A DNA stretch of 64,000 nucleotides from Goekera deserti (GCF_010685995.1 NZ_JAAGWK010000002.1:62001-126000), one strand, 5' to 3'; shown: positions 1 to 8,897, counted from the stretch's first letter. The notes: a model not told the origin generated them from the sequence alone. Program-made: numbers and translations.

Positions 1-455
1 CGCAGCCGGGCGCACACCCGGCGCAGCAGGTCACGGCCGATCCCCTGACCCCGACAGGCCGGGTCGACGACGAAGCCGTACACCCCGCTGTCCGCGCCGT
101 CCCCGGTGACGCGCAGCGTGCCGACCGGCGCCCCGTCCCGCTCGACGAGCAGGGTCGGGGCGGAGCCGTCGGCGAGCCGCCCGGCCAGGTCGTCCACCTC
201 GTAGCCGAACCCGAGCCGGAGCAGCCGGGCGACCACGCCGGCGTCCGCCGGGCCGGCGTCACGCAGGGTCACCCGCGGGGTCGCCCGGGCCGGCCGCCGG
301 GTCGCTGTCCGGTCGTGCACGGCGTCCTGGGGGCGCGTGCGGAGAATGCCCCACTCCAGCTCCGGCCGGCCGCCGTCCGAGTCGACCACCTGCCGTTCCA
401 GCTCGGCGATGGCCGCGAGGTGGCGGTCCGGCGAGCCCCTGCCGAGTTCGAGCAC
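1..455 (-). CDS. GNAT-family N-acetyltransferase (3' end outside the window)
   Basis: Read leftwards, this frame gives a GNAT fold. The acetyl-CoA loop appears as DPACRGQGIGRDLLRRV at the left edge, the R/Q-x-x-G-x-G/A signature of the family. Upstream is a beta-strand-rich part ending in GTLRVTGDGADSGVYGF. The frame stays open to a stop at 489-491. I chose the GTG at 455 because the preceding 60 residues (LELGRGSPDRHLAAIAELE, then LEWGIL) look coding and resemble an N-terminal extension of actinobacterial GNATs. A GTG at 272 (VTLRDAGPADAG) would give a shorter, single-domain enzyme. The C-terminus lies beyond base 1 and the substrate is unknown. Confidence 0.72.
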   Translation of the reverse strand, partial: MLELGRGSPDRHLAAIAELERQVVDSDGGRPELEWGILRTRPQDAVHDRTATRRPARATPRVTLRDAGPADAGVVARLLRLGFGYEVDDLAGRLADGSAPTLLVERDGAPVGTLRVTGDGADSGVYGFVVDPACRGQGIGRDLLRRVCARL

Positions 456-530
456 GCCGCCAGCCGACCATGCCGGTGAGCCGTGTCGTCAGGACGGCCG
501 TCGGCATCGACCGGCCTGCCCGGACACGAC

Positions 531-562
531 AACGGCCCCTCCGCGTGGCGGTAGGGGCCGTT
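531..562 (-). terminator. Hairpin terminator after the initiator tRNA
   Basis: A perfect 10-bp stem (aacggcccct / aggggccgtt) with a 10-base loop lies 21 bases past the 3' end of the tRNA in its direction of transcription. It is followed by a T-containing stretch (gttgtcgtgtcc). It probably ends the tRNA transcript. Confidence 0.6.
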
Positions 563-582
563 CCGGACGCTGGTCCGTGTCG

Positions 583-656
583 TAGCGGGGACAGGATTTG
601 AACCTGTGACCTCTGGGTTATGAGCCCAGCGAGCTACCGAGCTGCTCCACCCCGCG
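583..656 (-). tRNA. Initiator tRNA-fMet (CAT anticodon)
   Basis: A 74-nt cloverleaf can be folded by hand: acceptor CGCGGGG/CCCCGCT, D arm GAGC..GCTC, anticodon stem CTGGG/CCCAG around CTCATAA, and T arm ACAGG-TTCAAAT-CCTGT. The CAT anticodon reads AUG. Two initiator hallmarks are present: the first acceptor pair is a C-T mismatch, and three consecutive G-C pairs close the anticodon stem. CCA is not encoded; the gene ends in discriminator A followed by cg. A hairpin follows and a -10-like box lies just upstream, so it appears to be a single-gene unit. Confidence 0.95.
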
Positions 657-667
657 TCGGTAGGAGA

Positions 668-673
668 ACCATA
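668..673 (-). promoter_or_regulatory. -10-like box of the initiator tRNA
   Basis: On the minus strand the sequence reads TGG-TATGGT, a good -10 hexamer (TATGGT) with an upstream TG extension. It lies 11 bases before the 5' end of the mature tRNA. No convincing -35 was found. Confidence 0.4.
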
Positions 674-729
674 CCAACCCCGACGGGATCCGACCCACCG
701 GGGTCCGACCCCGGGGAGTGGGACCGGGT

Positions 730-759
730 GTGCCGCCCTGCCCGGGGGCAGGGCGGCAC
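730..759 (-). terminator. Terminator hairpin of the UPF0182 gene
   Basis: A 13- to 14-bp GC-only inverted repeat (gtgccgccctgc / gcagggcggcac) starts 4 bases after the stop codon of the UPF0182 gene. It separates that gene from the tRNA downstream. There is no T-run, as is usual for high-GC actinobacterial hairpins. Confidence 0.6.
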
Positions 760-763
760 CAGC

Positions 764-3757
764 TCACCCGGTGGGTGTGGCCGGGGCGCTGCTCTCCGGC
801 GCGGTGCTTCCGGCCGCCGGCGACGGCGTGGCCCCACCGGCCGCCTGGTAGGCGGTGATGGCGTTGGCCAGCGCCTCCTGTGCCGAACCGATGCCGGAGA
901 AGTCACCGCTGGCCTGGGCGGCTGCCAGCGCCTGCAGCGCGGCGTTGATGTCGGCCACCGCCTGGTCCCGCGCGGGGTTGTCCGAGCCGCCGGTGCCCGG
1001 GTCGCTGGGCGCTGGGGTGGCGGGCGGTGCCCCCCCGTCCGACGGCGGGGCCGGCGCAGGCGCGGGACTGTCGCTGTCGGCCGCAGCCGCACCCGCCCCT
1101 TCACCGAACACCTGGTCCAGGGCCTCGGCGAAGGTGTCGGCGTAGCCGACCCGGTCGCCGTAGTTGACCAGCACCTTGCGCAGCAGCGGGAACGACGTGT
1201 CCCCGGTGCCCTGCACGTAGAGCGGCTCCACGTACAGCAGCCCGTCGGTGCCGATCGGCAGCGTGAGCAGGTTGCCGAAGACGGCCTGGGAGTTCGCGCT
1301 GTCGAACAGGGTCAGCTGCTGTCTGACCTCGGTGTTGGTGTTGAACGACTGGAACACCTGGGTCGGGCCGCGGAACTGCGTGCTGCCCGGCAGTTGCAGC
1401 ACCTGGATCTGGCCGTAGGTCTCCGGGTCGCTGGAGATGGAGATGAACGCCGACAGGTTCTCCCGGTTGAAGGCGTTCAGCGCGCTGGTCAGCTGGAACG
1501 TCGAGTTGGCCTCCCCGGTGCGCTGGGACAGCACGTAGTACGGCGGCTGCGCGTCCCCGCCGGAGACGGTCGGGTCACTGGGCACCTCCCAGAAGTCGGT
1601 GCCGTTGTAGAAGTTCCGCGGCGAGTCGACGTGGTACTGGGTGAGCACGTCCCGCTGGAGCTTGAACAGGTCCTCCGGGTACCGGAAGTGAGACCGCAGC
1701 TCGGGGCTGATCTGGTCGGCCGGCGTGATCGTGCCCGGGAAGGCCTTCTCATAGGTGCGCAGCATCGGGTCCGCCTCGGCCTCGTCGAACGCGTACAGCG
1801 TGACGGTGCCGTCGTAGGCGTCCACGGTCGCCTTGACCGAGTTGCGCACGTAGTTCACCTGGTCGTTGGGCAGCGCGGCGGTGCCGGTGCCGGTCAGCGA
1901 GTCGGTGGTGACCTCGCCCAGGGAGTTGCGCGCGGAGTACGGGTAGGCGTCGGAGGTGGTGTACGCGTCCACGATCCAGAGGATCCGGCCGTCGACCACG
2001 GCCGGGTACGGGTCGCCGTCCACCTGCAGGTACGGGGCGGCCTTCTCCACCCGGTCCCGCGGGTCGCGCACGTACATGACCTTGGAGTTGTCGTTGACCG
2101 CACCAGAGAGCAGGAAGTTCCGCTCGCGGTAGTAGATGGCGTAGGTCAGCCGGCGGAAGAAGCTGCCGATCGAGACGCCGCCCTCGCCGTCGTAGGTGTT
2201 GTTGACCTCGCCGTCGTCGCCGCTGGCCGGGCGGTCGAACTCCTGCGGGGCGGCGTCCTGGCTGGCGGCGCCGACCACCGAGTAGTCGTCGGCACCCATC
2301 AGCTCGCCGTAGTAGATGCGGGGCTGGTCGATGTCCAGGTTGCCGGTGGTGGGCAGACCCTGGCTGGTGAAGTTGGGCTCCCCGCCCTCGGCACCGGACA
2401 CCACCTGGTTGGCCGGCGCGGCCACGAAGCCGTTGCCGTGCGTGTAGACGGTGCGCCGGTTGATCCAGTTGGTCTGGTTGCCCGAGAGCGCGGCGGTGTT
2501 CAGCTCGCGCACCGCGACCACGTAGTCCTGGGTCACGCCGTCGATGGTGTAGCGGTCGATGTCCAGCTTCTCCGGGAAGCCGTAGACGTTGCGGATCTGC
2601 TGGCGCTGGGTGAACGTGGCCGAGAGCACGTTGGGGTCGAGCAGCCGGGCGTTGCTGATCGTGCCCGCGTCGGCGGCCAGGTCGGCGACGCTGGGCACGG
2701 CGCTGGTGGTGCTGTCCGACCCGTAGTCCACGTACTCCACGTCGCTCAGGCCGTAGGCCTCACGGGTGGAGGCGATCGCCCGCTCGATGTAGGCCGCCTC
2801 GCGGGAGTCGGCGCTGGGGCGCACCACGAACTGCTGCACGATCGCCGGGTAGGCGACGCCGATGACCACGCTGGACACCAGCAGCAGCACCAGCGCCGCG
2901 GCCGGGATGAGCACGTTGCGGAACAGGATGTTGGCGAAGAAGGCGACGGCGCAGATCACCGCGACCGCGGCCAGGATCGTCTTGGCCGGCAGCAGCGCGT
3001 TGACGTCGGTGTAGGACGCGCCGGTGTAGACGCCACCGCGGTCGGAGTAGACGGTGCCGTACCGGTCGAACCAGTAGGCGATGGCCTTCAGCAGCACGAA
3101 CAGGCCCAGCAGCACGGAGAACTGGACGCGCGCGGCCGGCGTCAGCTTCTGGCCCGGGGTCTGCAGCCGCAGGCCGCCGAAGACGTAGTGGGTCAGCGCG
3201 GAGCCGATCAGCGCCAGGATCACGATGGCGAAGCCGAAGCCCAGCAGCAGGCGGTAGAACGGGTAGTCGAAGACGAAGAACGAGATGTCCAGGCCGAACT
3301 GCGGGTCGAGGGTGCCGAAGTCGGTCGAGTTCCGGAAGGTCAGCCAGGTCTCCCAGCTGCTCTGCGCGGTGACCCCGGCGAACAGGCCCAGCACGACGCC
3401 CAGGGCGATCAGCACGAGGGTGCGACGCGGCTCGAGCGACTGGCGGTAGCGCTCCAGGTTCTGCTGCTCCAGCGACATCGGCCGGAACACCGGGCGGAAC
3501 CGGTAGGCCAGGTGCACGGCGAGTGCCACCAGGCCGCCGGTGGCGACCCCGGCGACGATGAACAGCAGGGCGCGGGTGCGCAGCTCGGTCCAGAAGACCT
3601 CGGTGAAGCCCGTCTCGGCGAACCACAGGTAGTCGACGTAGACGTTGGTGAGGCTGCCGATGACGCTGACGAGCGCAAGCAGGACGACGATGACGCCGAT
3701 CACGAGCTTGGCCCGACGGGACAGCGTCGGTACCGGCACGGGGGGCCGCATGGCCAC
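764..3757 (-). CDS. UPF0182 family integral membrane protein
   Basis: The predicted protein is 997 residues. The N-terminal third holds several transmembrane helices (for example LVIGVIVVLLALVSVIG and LVLIALGVVLGLFAGV). A long extracytoplasmic part follows with family landmarks such as NVYVDYLWFAETGF and DFGTLDPQFGLDISFFVFDYPF. The C-terminal tail is Ala/Pro/Asp-rich and low in complexity. The GTG at 3757 was chosen because AAGGAG sits 7 bases before it; an ATG lies two codons further in. The molecular function of UPF0182 is unknown. In M. tuberculosis the homologue is Rv3193c, next to the YlbL-type protease, the same order as here. Confidence 0.93.
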   Translation of the reverse strand: MAMRPPVPVPTLSRRAKLVIGVIVVLLALVSVIGSLTNVYVDYLWFAETGFTEVFWTELRTRALLFIVAGVATGGLVALAVHLAYRFRPVFRPMSLEQQNLERYRQSLEPRRTLVLIALGVVLGLFAGVTAQSSWETWLTFRNSTDFGTLDPQFGLDISFFVFDYPFYRLLLGFGFAIVILALIGSALTHYVFGGLRLQTPGQKLTPAARVQFSVLLGLFVLLKAIAYWFDRYGTVYSDRGGVYTGASYTDVNALLPAKTILAAVAVICAVAFFANILFRNVLIPAAALVLLLVSSVVIGVAYPAIVQQFVVRPSADSREAAYIERAIASTREAYGLSDVEYVDYGSDSTTSAVPSVADLAADAGTISNARLLDPNVLSATFTQRQQIRNVYGFPEKLDIDRYTIDGVTQDYVVAVRELNTAALSGNQTNWINRRTVYTHGNGFVAAPANQVVSGAEGGEPNFTSQGLPTTGNLDIDQPRIYYGELMGADDYSVVGAASQDAAPQEFDRPASGDDGEVNNTYDGEGGVSIGSFFRRLTYAIYYRERNFLLSGAVNDNSKVMYVRDPRDRVEKAAPYLQVDGDPYPAVVDGRILWIVDAYTTSDAYPYSARNSLGEVTTDSLTGTGTAALPNDQVNYVRNSVKATVDAYDGTVTLYAFDEAEADPMLRTYEKAFPGTITPADQISPELRSHFRYPEDLFKLQRDVLTQYHVDSPRNFYNGTDFWEVPSDPTVSGGDAQPPYYVLSQRTGEANSTFQLTSALNAFNRENLSAFISISSDPETYGQIQVLQLPGSTQFRGPTQVFQSFNTNTEVRQQLTLFDSANSQAVFGNLLTLPIGTDGLLYVEPLYVQGTGDTSFPLLRKVLVNYGDRVGYADTFAEALDQVFGEGAGAAAADSDSPAPAPAPPSDGGAPPATPAPSDPGTGGSDNPARDQAVADINAALQALAAAQASGDFSGIGSAQEALANAITAYQAAGGATPSPAAGSTAPESSAPATPTG

Positions 3758-3939
3758 GGATGTGCTCCTTCTGGTCCAGATGTGGCCCCCGATGTGGTCG
3801 GGGGTCACAGGTCTACGACGTCGCGCGTCCAGGTCCCCGACAGCAGCGCTGCGGATGGTGGGCTCGGAGTCGACTGCTCAACTCACGCGAGGGGCGCCGG
3901 GTTCCCCGCTGTGCTCGACATGGTGCTCGTCCGCGGCAC

Positions 3940-4980
3940 TCAGCAGGCCGCCGGGGTGCGGCCGGCACCGAAGTCGGCCAGGGCGGTGAGCGCGTCGTCC
4001 AGCGAGGCCACCTTCGCCATGGTGATCCCCGGCTGCGGGGCCGCCAGGGCCTCGGCGCAGTTGGCCGCCGGGACCAGGAAGAGCTCGGCGCCGATGTCGT
4101 GCGCGGCGACCAGCTTGAGCTGGATGCCGCCGATCGGGCCGACCACGCCCTCGGCGTCGATGGTGCCGGTGCCGGCGATCACCTCACCGCCGGTGAGGTC
4201 CGTGGGGCCGACCAGGTCGAGGATGCCGAGGGTGAGCATCAGCCCGGCCGAGGGCCCGCCCACGTCGGCGACGTCGATCGAGACGGTGAACGGCGCCGAG
4301 GGCAGCGAGGCCACCGTCACCCCCAGCACCGAGCCCGCCGGCACGGTGCCCGTGTCGTCGGCCGGCGGCGTCCCGGTGACGACGGTCGCCGTCCCCGGGG
4401 CGCCCAGCCGGGTGTAGTCGACCGGCACGGCGGTGCCCGGTGGCACGGCGCCCAGCACGGCCTTGAGGGTGTCCTGGTCGGGTGTCGGCCGGCCGCCGAC
4501 CGCCTCGATCGCGTCGCCCACCTCCAGCACCGACTCCGACGGCGACTCGTCGGCGAAGCCCTGCACGACGACCTTGACCGGATATCCGAGCTCGCTGAGC
4601 GCGGCGCTCTCCGCGGCCTGCTCCGAGCTCAGGAACTGGGCCCGGTTCTGCTGCTGGGTCTCCTCGACGGTCTGGTCGGCGGGGTAGACCGCCTCGCGCG
4701 GCACCACCACGGTGTCCTGGTCGAACCAGCCGCGCACCGCCTCCACGATGGTCAGGTCACCGCTGGTCACCCCCACCGTCATGAGGTTGAGGTTGCCGGT
4801 GACCTCGCGGGTCTCCCGGCCGGTGACGGTGATGATCCTGTCGCCGTCGATGCTGCCCAGCGTGTTGTAGGTGGGCCCGGGCACCTGGGCGACGTACGGC
4901 ACCGGCAGGACGGTCCCCAGGACACCGAAGGTGAGCAACAACACGGCCCCGGTGACGAGGACGACGATCCGACGGCTCAC
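3940..4980 (-). CDS. YlbL-type membrane-anchored PDZ and Lon-like (S16) protease
   Basis: The protein has 346 residues. One N-terminal transmembrane helix (residues 5-30) is followed by a PDZ-like segment around 130-200 (GFADESPSESVLEVGDAI) and a C-terminal Lon-type proteolytic domain. The Ser-Lys dyad is visible: Ser244 in DVGGPSAGLM and Lys289 in GGIQLKLVAAH, 45 residues apart as in S16 proteases. There is no AAA+ domain, so it should work ATP-independently at the outer face of the membrane. The GTG start at 4980 has AGGGAGA just upstream. It corresponds to Rv3194c and is followed on the same strand by the UPF0182 gene 182 bp downstream. Confidence 0.93.
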   Translation of the reverse strand: MSRRIVVLVTGAVLLLTFGVLGTVLPVPYVAQVPGPTYNTLGSIDGDRIITVTGRETREVTGNLNLMTVGVTSGDLTIVEAVRGWFDQDTVVVPREAVYPADQTVEETQQQNRAQFLSSEQAAESAALSELGYPVKVVVQGFADESPSESVLEVGDAIEAVGGRPTPDQDTLKAVLGAVPPGTAVPVDYTRLGAPGTATVVTGTPPADDTGTVPAGSVLGVTVASLPSAPFTVSIDVADVGGPSAGLMLTLGILDLVGPTDLTGGEVIAGTGTIDAEGVVGPIGGIQLKLVAAHDIGAELFLVPAANCAEALAAPQPGITMAKVASLDDALTALADFGAGRTPAAC

Positions 4981-5204
4981 GGTTCTCCCTGCACGGGCTG
5001 CTGCCCGCGGTCGCGCTCAGCTGGGTCAGGCACGGGCTGCCCCTGCGTGCCGGCGGCGTGCCGGTCCGGCCGGGAGCCTAGGCGAGGATCCTGACCAGGG
5101 GGGTCGGCCGCACCCGGCGCACCCGGTCGGCGACCCCCGGTGCTGTCCGCCGTGGGCGGACGGCACCGGCACGTCCGGGGGGCACCGGCCCGGCCGGACG
5201 CGGC

Positions 5205-5210
5205 TACCGT
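5205..5210 (+). promoter_or_regulatory. -10-like box TACCGT, leaderless start of the DUF2342 gene
   Basis: TACCGT ends 6 bases before the ATG at 5217. Transcription would then begin at or next to the A of the start codon. No Shine-Dalgarno sequence is present. Confidence 0.5.
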
Positions 5211-5216
5211 GGGCAC

Positions 5217-6647
5217 ATGAGCGACGTGCCCTTCGGCTTCGGGATCCCCGACCGCGACCCTGACCGCCGAGGCGACGGCGACCAGCCCGGCAGCACCGGC
5301 GGCGGGGGCAACCCGGCCGACCCGTTCGGCCTGGGCGCCCTGGGCCTGGGCGGGCTCGGCGCCGGCGGCGGGCCCGAGGACCTGCTGGGCAAGATGCCGC
5401 TGTTCGCCGAGCTGCAGAAGCTGATGTCCTGGCAGGGCGGCCCGGTGAACTGGGACCTCGCCCGCCAGGGCGCGATCAGCCAGCTCGCCCCCGGCCACCA
5501 GCCCACGTCCGGCGCCGAGCAGACCGCCGTCGCCGACGCCCTGCGGCTGGCCGACCTCTGGCTGGACCAGGCCACCGAGTTCCCCTCCGGCGTGGAGCGC
5601 ACCGCCGCCTGGTCCCGGGTGGACTGGCTGGAGCAGACGCTGCCGGCCTGGGGCGGGCTGATCGACCCGCTGGCCGAGCGCGTGGTGGCGGCCATGACCA
5701 GCGCCCTGCCGCAGGAGGCGGCCAGCATGATGGGGCCGCTGGCCGGGATCATGGGCCAGCTGGGCGGCATGATGTTCGGCTCCCAGGTCGGCCAGGCCCT
5801 CGGCAGGCTCGCCGACGAGGTCGTGACCAGCACCGACGTCGGGCTGCCGCTCGGCCCCACCGGTGTCGCGGCGCTCGTCCCGCAGAACGTCACCGCCTTC
5901 GGGCAGGGTCTGGATCGCCCCGAGGACGAGGTGCGGCTGTTCCTGGCACTGCGCGAGGCGGCCCACCAGCGGCTGTTCGCGCACGTGCCGTGGCTGCGCC
6001 AGCAGCTGCTCGACGCCGTGCACGCCTACGCCCGCGGCATCCACGTCGACCGGGAGGCCATCGAGCGTGGCATGGCCGAGGCGATGGGCTCGACCGACGG
6101 CGGTGGCATCGACCCCAGCGACCCGGAGAGCATCCAGCGGCTGCTGAGCAGCGGCATGCTGGAGCCGGAGGAGACCCCACAGCAGCAGATGGCCCTGCGC
6201 CGGCTGGAGACGCTGCTGGCCCTCGTCGAGGGCTGGGTCGACCACATCGTCGCCGCCGCGGCGACCGACCGGCTGCCCGGGCTGTCCGCCCTGGCCGAGA
6301 CGATGCGCCGGCGCCGCGCCTCCGGCGGCCCGGCGGAGCAGACGTTCGCCACGCTGGTCGGACTCGAGCTGCGGCCGCGCCGGCTGCGCGACGCCAGCAC
6401 CGTGTGGGGCGCCATGGCCCAGCAGCACGGCACGGCCGCCCGCGACCAGCTGTGGTCGCACCCGGACCTGCTGCCCACCTCCGACGACCTGGACGAGCCG
6501 CTGGACTTCGTCGCCCGCCAGGGCCGTTCCGACGAGATGGCCGAGCTCGAGTCGATGGGCGACGACACCCAGAGCGACGGTCCCGCCGGCGACGGGACAT
6601 CCGGGACCGACGACGGCCCGGCACCGGACGGCGACAACCGGGGCTGA
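5217..6647 (+). CDS. DUF2342 / TIGR03624 family protein, putative zinc-dependent metalloprotease fold
   Basis: The predicted protein is 476 residues. It has a Gly-rich N-terminus (GLGALGLGGLGAGGG), a helical core (MMGPLAGIMGQLGGMMFGSQ) and an acidic Gly/Asp-rich tail. The family is often annotated as a zinc-dependent metalloprotease or putative hydrolase. At the position where HExxH might be expected this protein reads LREAAHQRLFAH (Glu247, His250), so the first His of a zincin motif is missing. I therefore would not assume catalytic activity. It corresponds to Rv3195 and transcribes divergently from the YlbL gene. The start is fixed by the leaderless -10 spacing. Confidence 0.88.
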   Translation: MSDVPFGFGIPDRDPDRRGDGDQPGSTGGGGNPADPFGLGALGLGGLGAGGGPEDLLGKMPLFAELQKLMSWQGGPVNWDLARQGAISQLAPGHQPTSGAEQTAVADALRLADLWLDQATEFPSGVERTAAWSRVDWLEQTLPAWGGLIDPLAERVVAAMTSALPQEAASMMGPLAGIMGQLGGMMFGSQVGQALGRLADEVVTSTDVGLPLGPTGVAALVPQNVTAFGQGLDRPEDEVRLFLALREAAHQRLFAHVPWLRQQLLDAVHAYARGIHVDREAIERGMAEAMGSTDGGGIDPSDPESIQRLLSSGMLEPEETPQQQMALRRLETLLALVEGWVDHIVAAAATDRLPGLSALAETMRRRRASGGPAEQTFATLVGLELRPRRLRDASTVWGAMAQQHGTAARDQLWSHPDLLPTSDDLDEPLDFVARQGRSDEMAELESMGDDTQSDGPAGDGTSGTDDGPAPDGDNRG

Positions 6648-6656
6648 CCCGGCGCG

Positions 6657-6690
6657 CCGTGGACCGGCGGCGCGTGCCGCCGGTCCACGG
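6657..6690. terminator. Bidirectional hairpin between convergent genes
   Basis: A perfect 15-bp stem (ccgtggaccggcggc / gccgccggtccacgg) with a 4-base loop lies 9 bases after the DUF2342 stop and 32 bases after the end of the oppositely oriented metallopeptidase gene. It could terminate both. Confidence 0.65.
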
Positions 6691-6722
6691 CCCGGCGCGG
6701 GCGCACGTGGCGCCCGGCGACC

Positions 6723-7370
6723 TCAGTCGGGCAGCTGGGCCCCACCGGGCCGGGCCGCGCCCAGCTCGACCCCCTCCAGGAAACCGAGGGCCCGCTCGGC
6801 CAGCGGGTAGCGGCCGACCAGCTCCCAGAACGCCGGGCCGTGACCCGGTTCCACCAGGTGCGCCAGCTCGTGCACCAGCACGTAGTCGACGACGTACTCG
6901 GGCATCCCCTGCAGGCGCCGGGACAGCCGGATCGTGCCGTCGGCGGGCGTGCAGGAGCCCCAGCGGCGGTTCTGGTTGTCCACCCAGCGCACGCTGACCG
7001 GCAGCGGCCCGCCGCCCAGGTGCGCGGCGCTGAGCGTGGCGGCCCGCTCCAGCAGCTGCTCGTCGCCACCCAGCGAGCGGCGGCGGCGCTCCTCCTGCCG
7101 GCGCAGCTTGGCCACCATCTGGTCCACCCAGCGGCGCTCCTCGGCCGGGCTGAACGCCGCGGGGATGAGCACCACGGTGCGGCCGTGCTCGCGGTAGGCG
7201 GTCACCGTGCGCCGGCGGCGCGGGCTGCGCCGCACCTCGACGACGCCGTCCTCGGAGGTGTGCGCGTGGACCTTGGCCGGTGCGCCGGACAGCGCGGCCC
7301 GCCGACGACTGCTCCCGGACGACGGCGCGTCGGCGGACGCGCCGGACCGGTCGTGGGGTCGCTGAGGCAC
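6723..7370 (-). CDS. YgjP-like (DUF45) metallopeptidase domain protein
   Basis: The protein has 215 residues. Its C-terminal half carries the YgjP/DUF45 signature: [17 protein letters not shown], then [19 protein letters not shown], an HExxH zinc site with a third His further on. The N-terminus is Arg/Ser-rich and probably disordered. The frame is open further upstream (ATG at 7406), but the GTG at 7370 is preferred because TACCGT sits exactly 6 bases before it, the leaderless layout used repeatedly here. The physiological substrate is unknown. This gene is not part of the M. tuberculosis order and looks like an insertion. Confidence 0.85.
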   Translation of the reverse strand: MPQRPHDRSGASADAPSSGSSRRRAALSGAPAKVHAHTSEDGVVEVRRSPRRRRTVTAYREHGRTVVLIPAAFSPAEERRWVDQMVAKLRRQEERRRRSLGGDEQLLERAATLSAAHLGGGPLPVSVRWVDNQNRRWGSCTPADGTIRLSRRLQGMPEYVVDYVLVHELAHLVEPGHGPAFWELVGRYPLAERALGFLEGVELGAARPGGAQLPD

Positions 7371-7758
7371 GAGCGCACGGTAACCAACATCGCCGGTCGC
7401 GCCCATCCGGTCCACCCGGTCGTGTCCAGGTCCACACGTCTGCGCGCACCGCGCGACCCCTCCCACGAGCCGCTGACCAGCCATCGGACCGGCACTGTCA
7501 ACACGCCGTCCACAGGTCCGTCCACATCCGGACCGTCACTCGTCGTTGACGGCGGGCGGTGCGGGCAATAGCGTGCCGGGTGCCGGGGCCCCCGGTGGTC
7601 CTGGTCGGTCCGCAAGGGGAAGGTGGACCGCCCAGGGAGAACACCGGGGGCCTCGTCGCACCCTCCGTCCACAGCGCCCGTCGTGCCCCGATCCGTGGAC
7701 GGCGCCGCCCTGTGGACGACGCCGGCGGGACGGCGTCCCCGGATGGCACCCTCGCGCC
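7371..7758. other. 388-bp intergenic region with a cluster of GTCCACA motifs
   Basis: No gene is supported here between divergent neighbours. It holds five GTCCACA cores: 7428-7436, 7506-7514, 7518-7526 and 7665-7673, plus 7711-7719 on the other strand. The last reads TCGTCCACA, one mismatch from the actinobacterial DnaA-box consensus TTGTCCACA. The right end carries the start region of the ThiF-like gene, without an obvious ribosome-binding site. Confidence 0.5.
7377..7382 (-). promoter_or_regulatory. -10-like box TACCGT, leaderless start of the YgjP-like gene
   Basis: On the minus strand TACCGT is followed by 6 bases and then the GTG at 7370. This spacing decides between that start and the ATG at 7406, which lies upstream of the box and would not be transcribed. 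Confidence 0.5.
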
Positions 7759-8826
7759 GTGACCGACGCGATCCACCCCCTGGTGCCCCCCGCGACGCCC
7801 CTGCTGGAGCTGGCGGACTCGAGCCTGCGCATCGGCGGCCTGGACGGTGCGGACGGGCTGCTGGTCACCGGCGGTGGCCCGTGGCTGGCACCGCTGGTGC
7901 GCGGGCTCGACGGGCGCCGCAGCACGCGCACGGTCCTGGCCGACGCGGCCGCGACCGGCCTGGACCCGGTCGCGGTGCACGACCTGCTGGACGGGCTGCG
8001 GAGCGCCGGGCTGCGCACCGACGTCGACCCGGCCGACCTGCTCGCCGCCGAGGCCGGCCCGGCGGCCCGCAGCCGCACGGCCGTGGAACTGCCCGGCACC
8101 CTCGGCGCCGCGCCCCAGGACGGTGGCCGGTCCCCCACCTGGCGCGCCCGTCGGGCGGCCCGAGTGGTCGTGGACGGGGCCACCCGGGTGGGGGCACCGC
8201 TGGCGTCGGTGCTGGCCGCCAGCGGCATCGGCCGCCTCGACGTGCGGGACCGGCGGCCGGTCGCCTCCGCCGATGCGGTGGTCGGCGGCGTCACCGCCCA
8301 GGACGAGGGTCGACTGCGCTCGATGGCCGCAGCGGACGCCGTGCGCCGCGTGCACCCGACGGTCGACCTGCGGCCGCTGGACGCCGGTGAGCTGCCCGAC
8401 CTCGTCGTCCTCTGCCGGCCGTGGGCGGCGGTCGACCCGCTGAGCTCGGCCTGGCAGCGGGCCGGGGTGCCGCACCTGGTCGCCACGATGCGGGGCGAGG
8501 CCGGCGTCGTCGGGCCGCTGGTCGTGCCCGGGCTGACCAGCTGCCTGCGGTGCGGCGACCTGCACCGGCGCGACGCCGACCACCGGTGGCCGGAGATGGC
8601 CGCCCAGCTGACGGCCGTGGAACCGCCGCCGAGCGGGGCGACGCTCACCTGCCTGGCCACCGCGCTCACCGCGGCACTGCAGGTGCTCGCGCACGTCGAC
8701 GGCGGCGCCGCTCCCGCCGCGCTCGAGGCGACGATCGAGCTGCGGTTGCCCGACCTGGTGCCGCGCCGGCGCAGCTGGCCACCGCACCCGGCGTGCGGGT
8801 GCGCCGGGTCCCGGACCGGCCGGTGA
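7759..8826 (+). CDS. ThiF/E1-like fold protein, degenerate, with Cys pairs
   Basis: The protein has 355 residues. Its middle resembles an E1/ThiF Rossmann fold (RAARVVVDGATRVGAPLASVLAASGIGRLDVRD), but the canonical GxGGxG nucleotide loop is replaced by DGATRVGAPL. A Cys pair in SCLRCGDLHRRDADHRWPEM and a terminal HPACGCAG could bind zinc. Members of this group are annotated as TOMM precursor leader peptide-binding or ThiF-family proteins. No peptide precursor or cyclodehydratase gene is nearby, so a role in RiPP synthesis is not supported. It corresponds to Rv3196 and precedes the ABC1 kinase by 71 bp on the same strand. Confidence 0.75.
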   Translation: MTDAIHPLVPPATPLLELADSSLRIGGLDGADGLLVTGGGPWLAPLVRGLDGRRSTRTVLADAAATGLDPVAVHDLLDGLRSAGLRTDVDPADLLAAEAGPAARSRTAVELPGTLGAAPQDGGRSPTWRARRAARVVVDGATRVGAPLASVLAASGIGRLDVRDRRPVASADAVVGGVTAQDEGRLRSMAAADAVRRVHPTVDLRPLDAGELPDLVVLCRPWAAVDPLSSAWQRAGVPHLVATMRGEAGVVGPLVVPGLTSCLRCGDLHRRDADHRWPEMAAQLTAVEPPPSGATLTCLATALTAALQVLAHVDGGAAPAALEATIELRLPDLVPRRRSWPPHPACGCAGSRTGR

Positions 8827-8885
8827 CCAGGCTGGGCCCGGGCACCCGACCGGGGGACCACCCGCCACCGGGTGGCGCGGCGGTG

Positions 8886-8891
8886 GACACT
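8886..8891 (+). promoter_or_regulatory. -10-like box GACACT before the ABC1 kinase gene
   Basis: GACACT lies 6 bases before the GTG at 8898, the same spacing and hexamer as before the hydrolase gene at 46715. It suggests a leaderless transcript. Confidence 0.35.
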
Positions 8892-8897
8892 GTTCCT

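Noticed and set aside
620-4417. A very long open frame on the plus strand opposite UPF0182 and YlbL
   Set aside because: It is a shadow of the GC-rich codons on the minus strand: composition is Arg/Gly/Val/His-rich without any family motif, and the minus-strand genes have clear domains and ribosome-binding sites.
7371-7758. Chromosomal replication origin
   Set aside because: GTCCACA motifs cluster here, but there is no dnaA, dnaN or AT-rich unwinding element, and most boxes deviate from the consensus at two positions.
7759-8826. RiPP (TOMM) biosynthesis locus suggested by the ThiF-like gene
   Set aside because: No precursor peptide, cyclodehydratase or dehydrogenase gene is nearby, the nucleotide loop is degenerate, and the gene stays with ABC1 kinase in unrelated actinobacteria.
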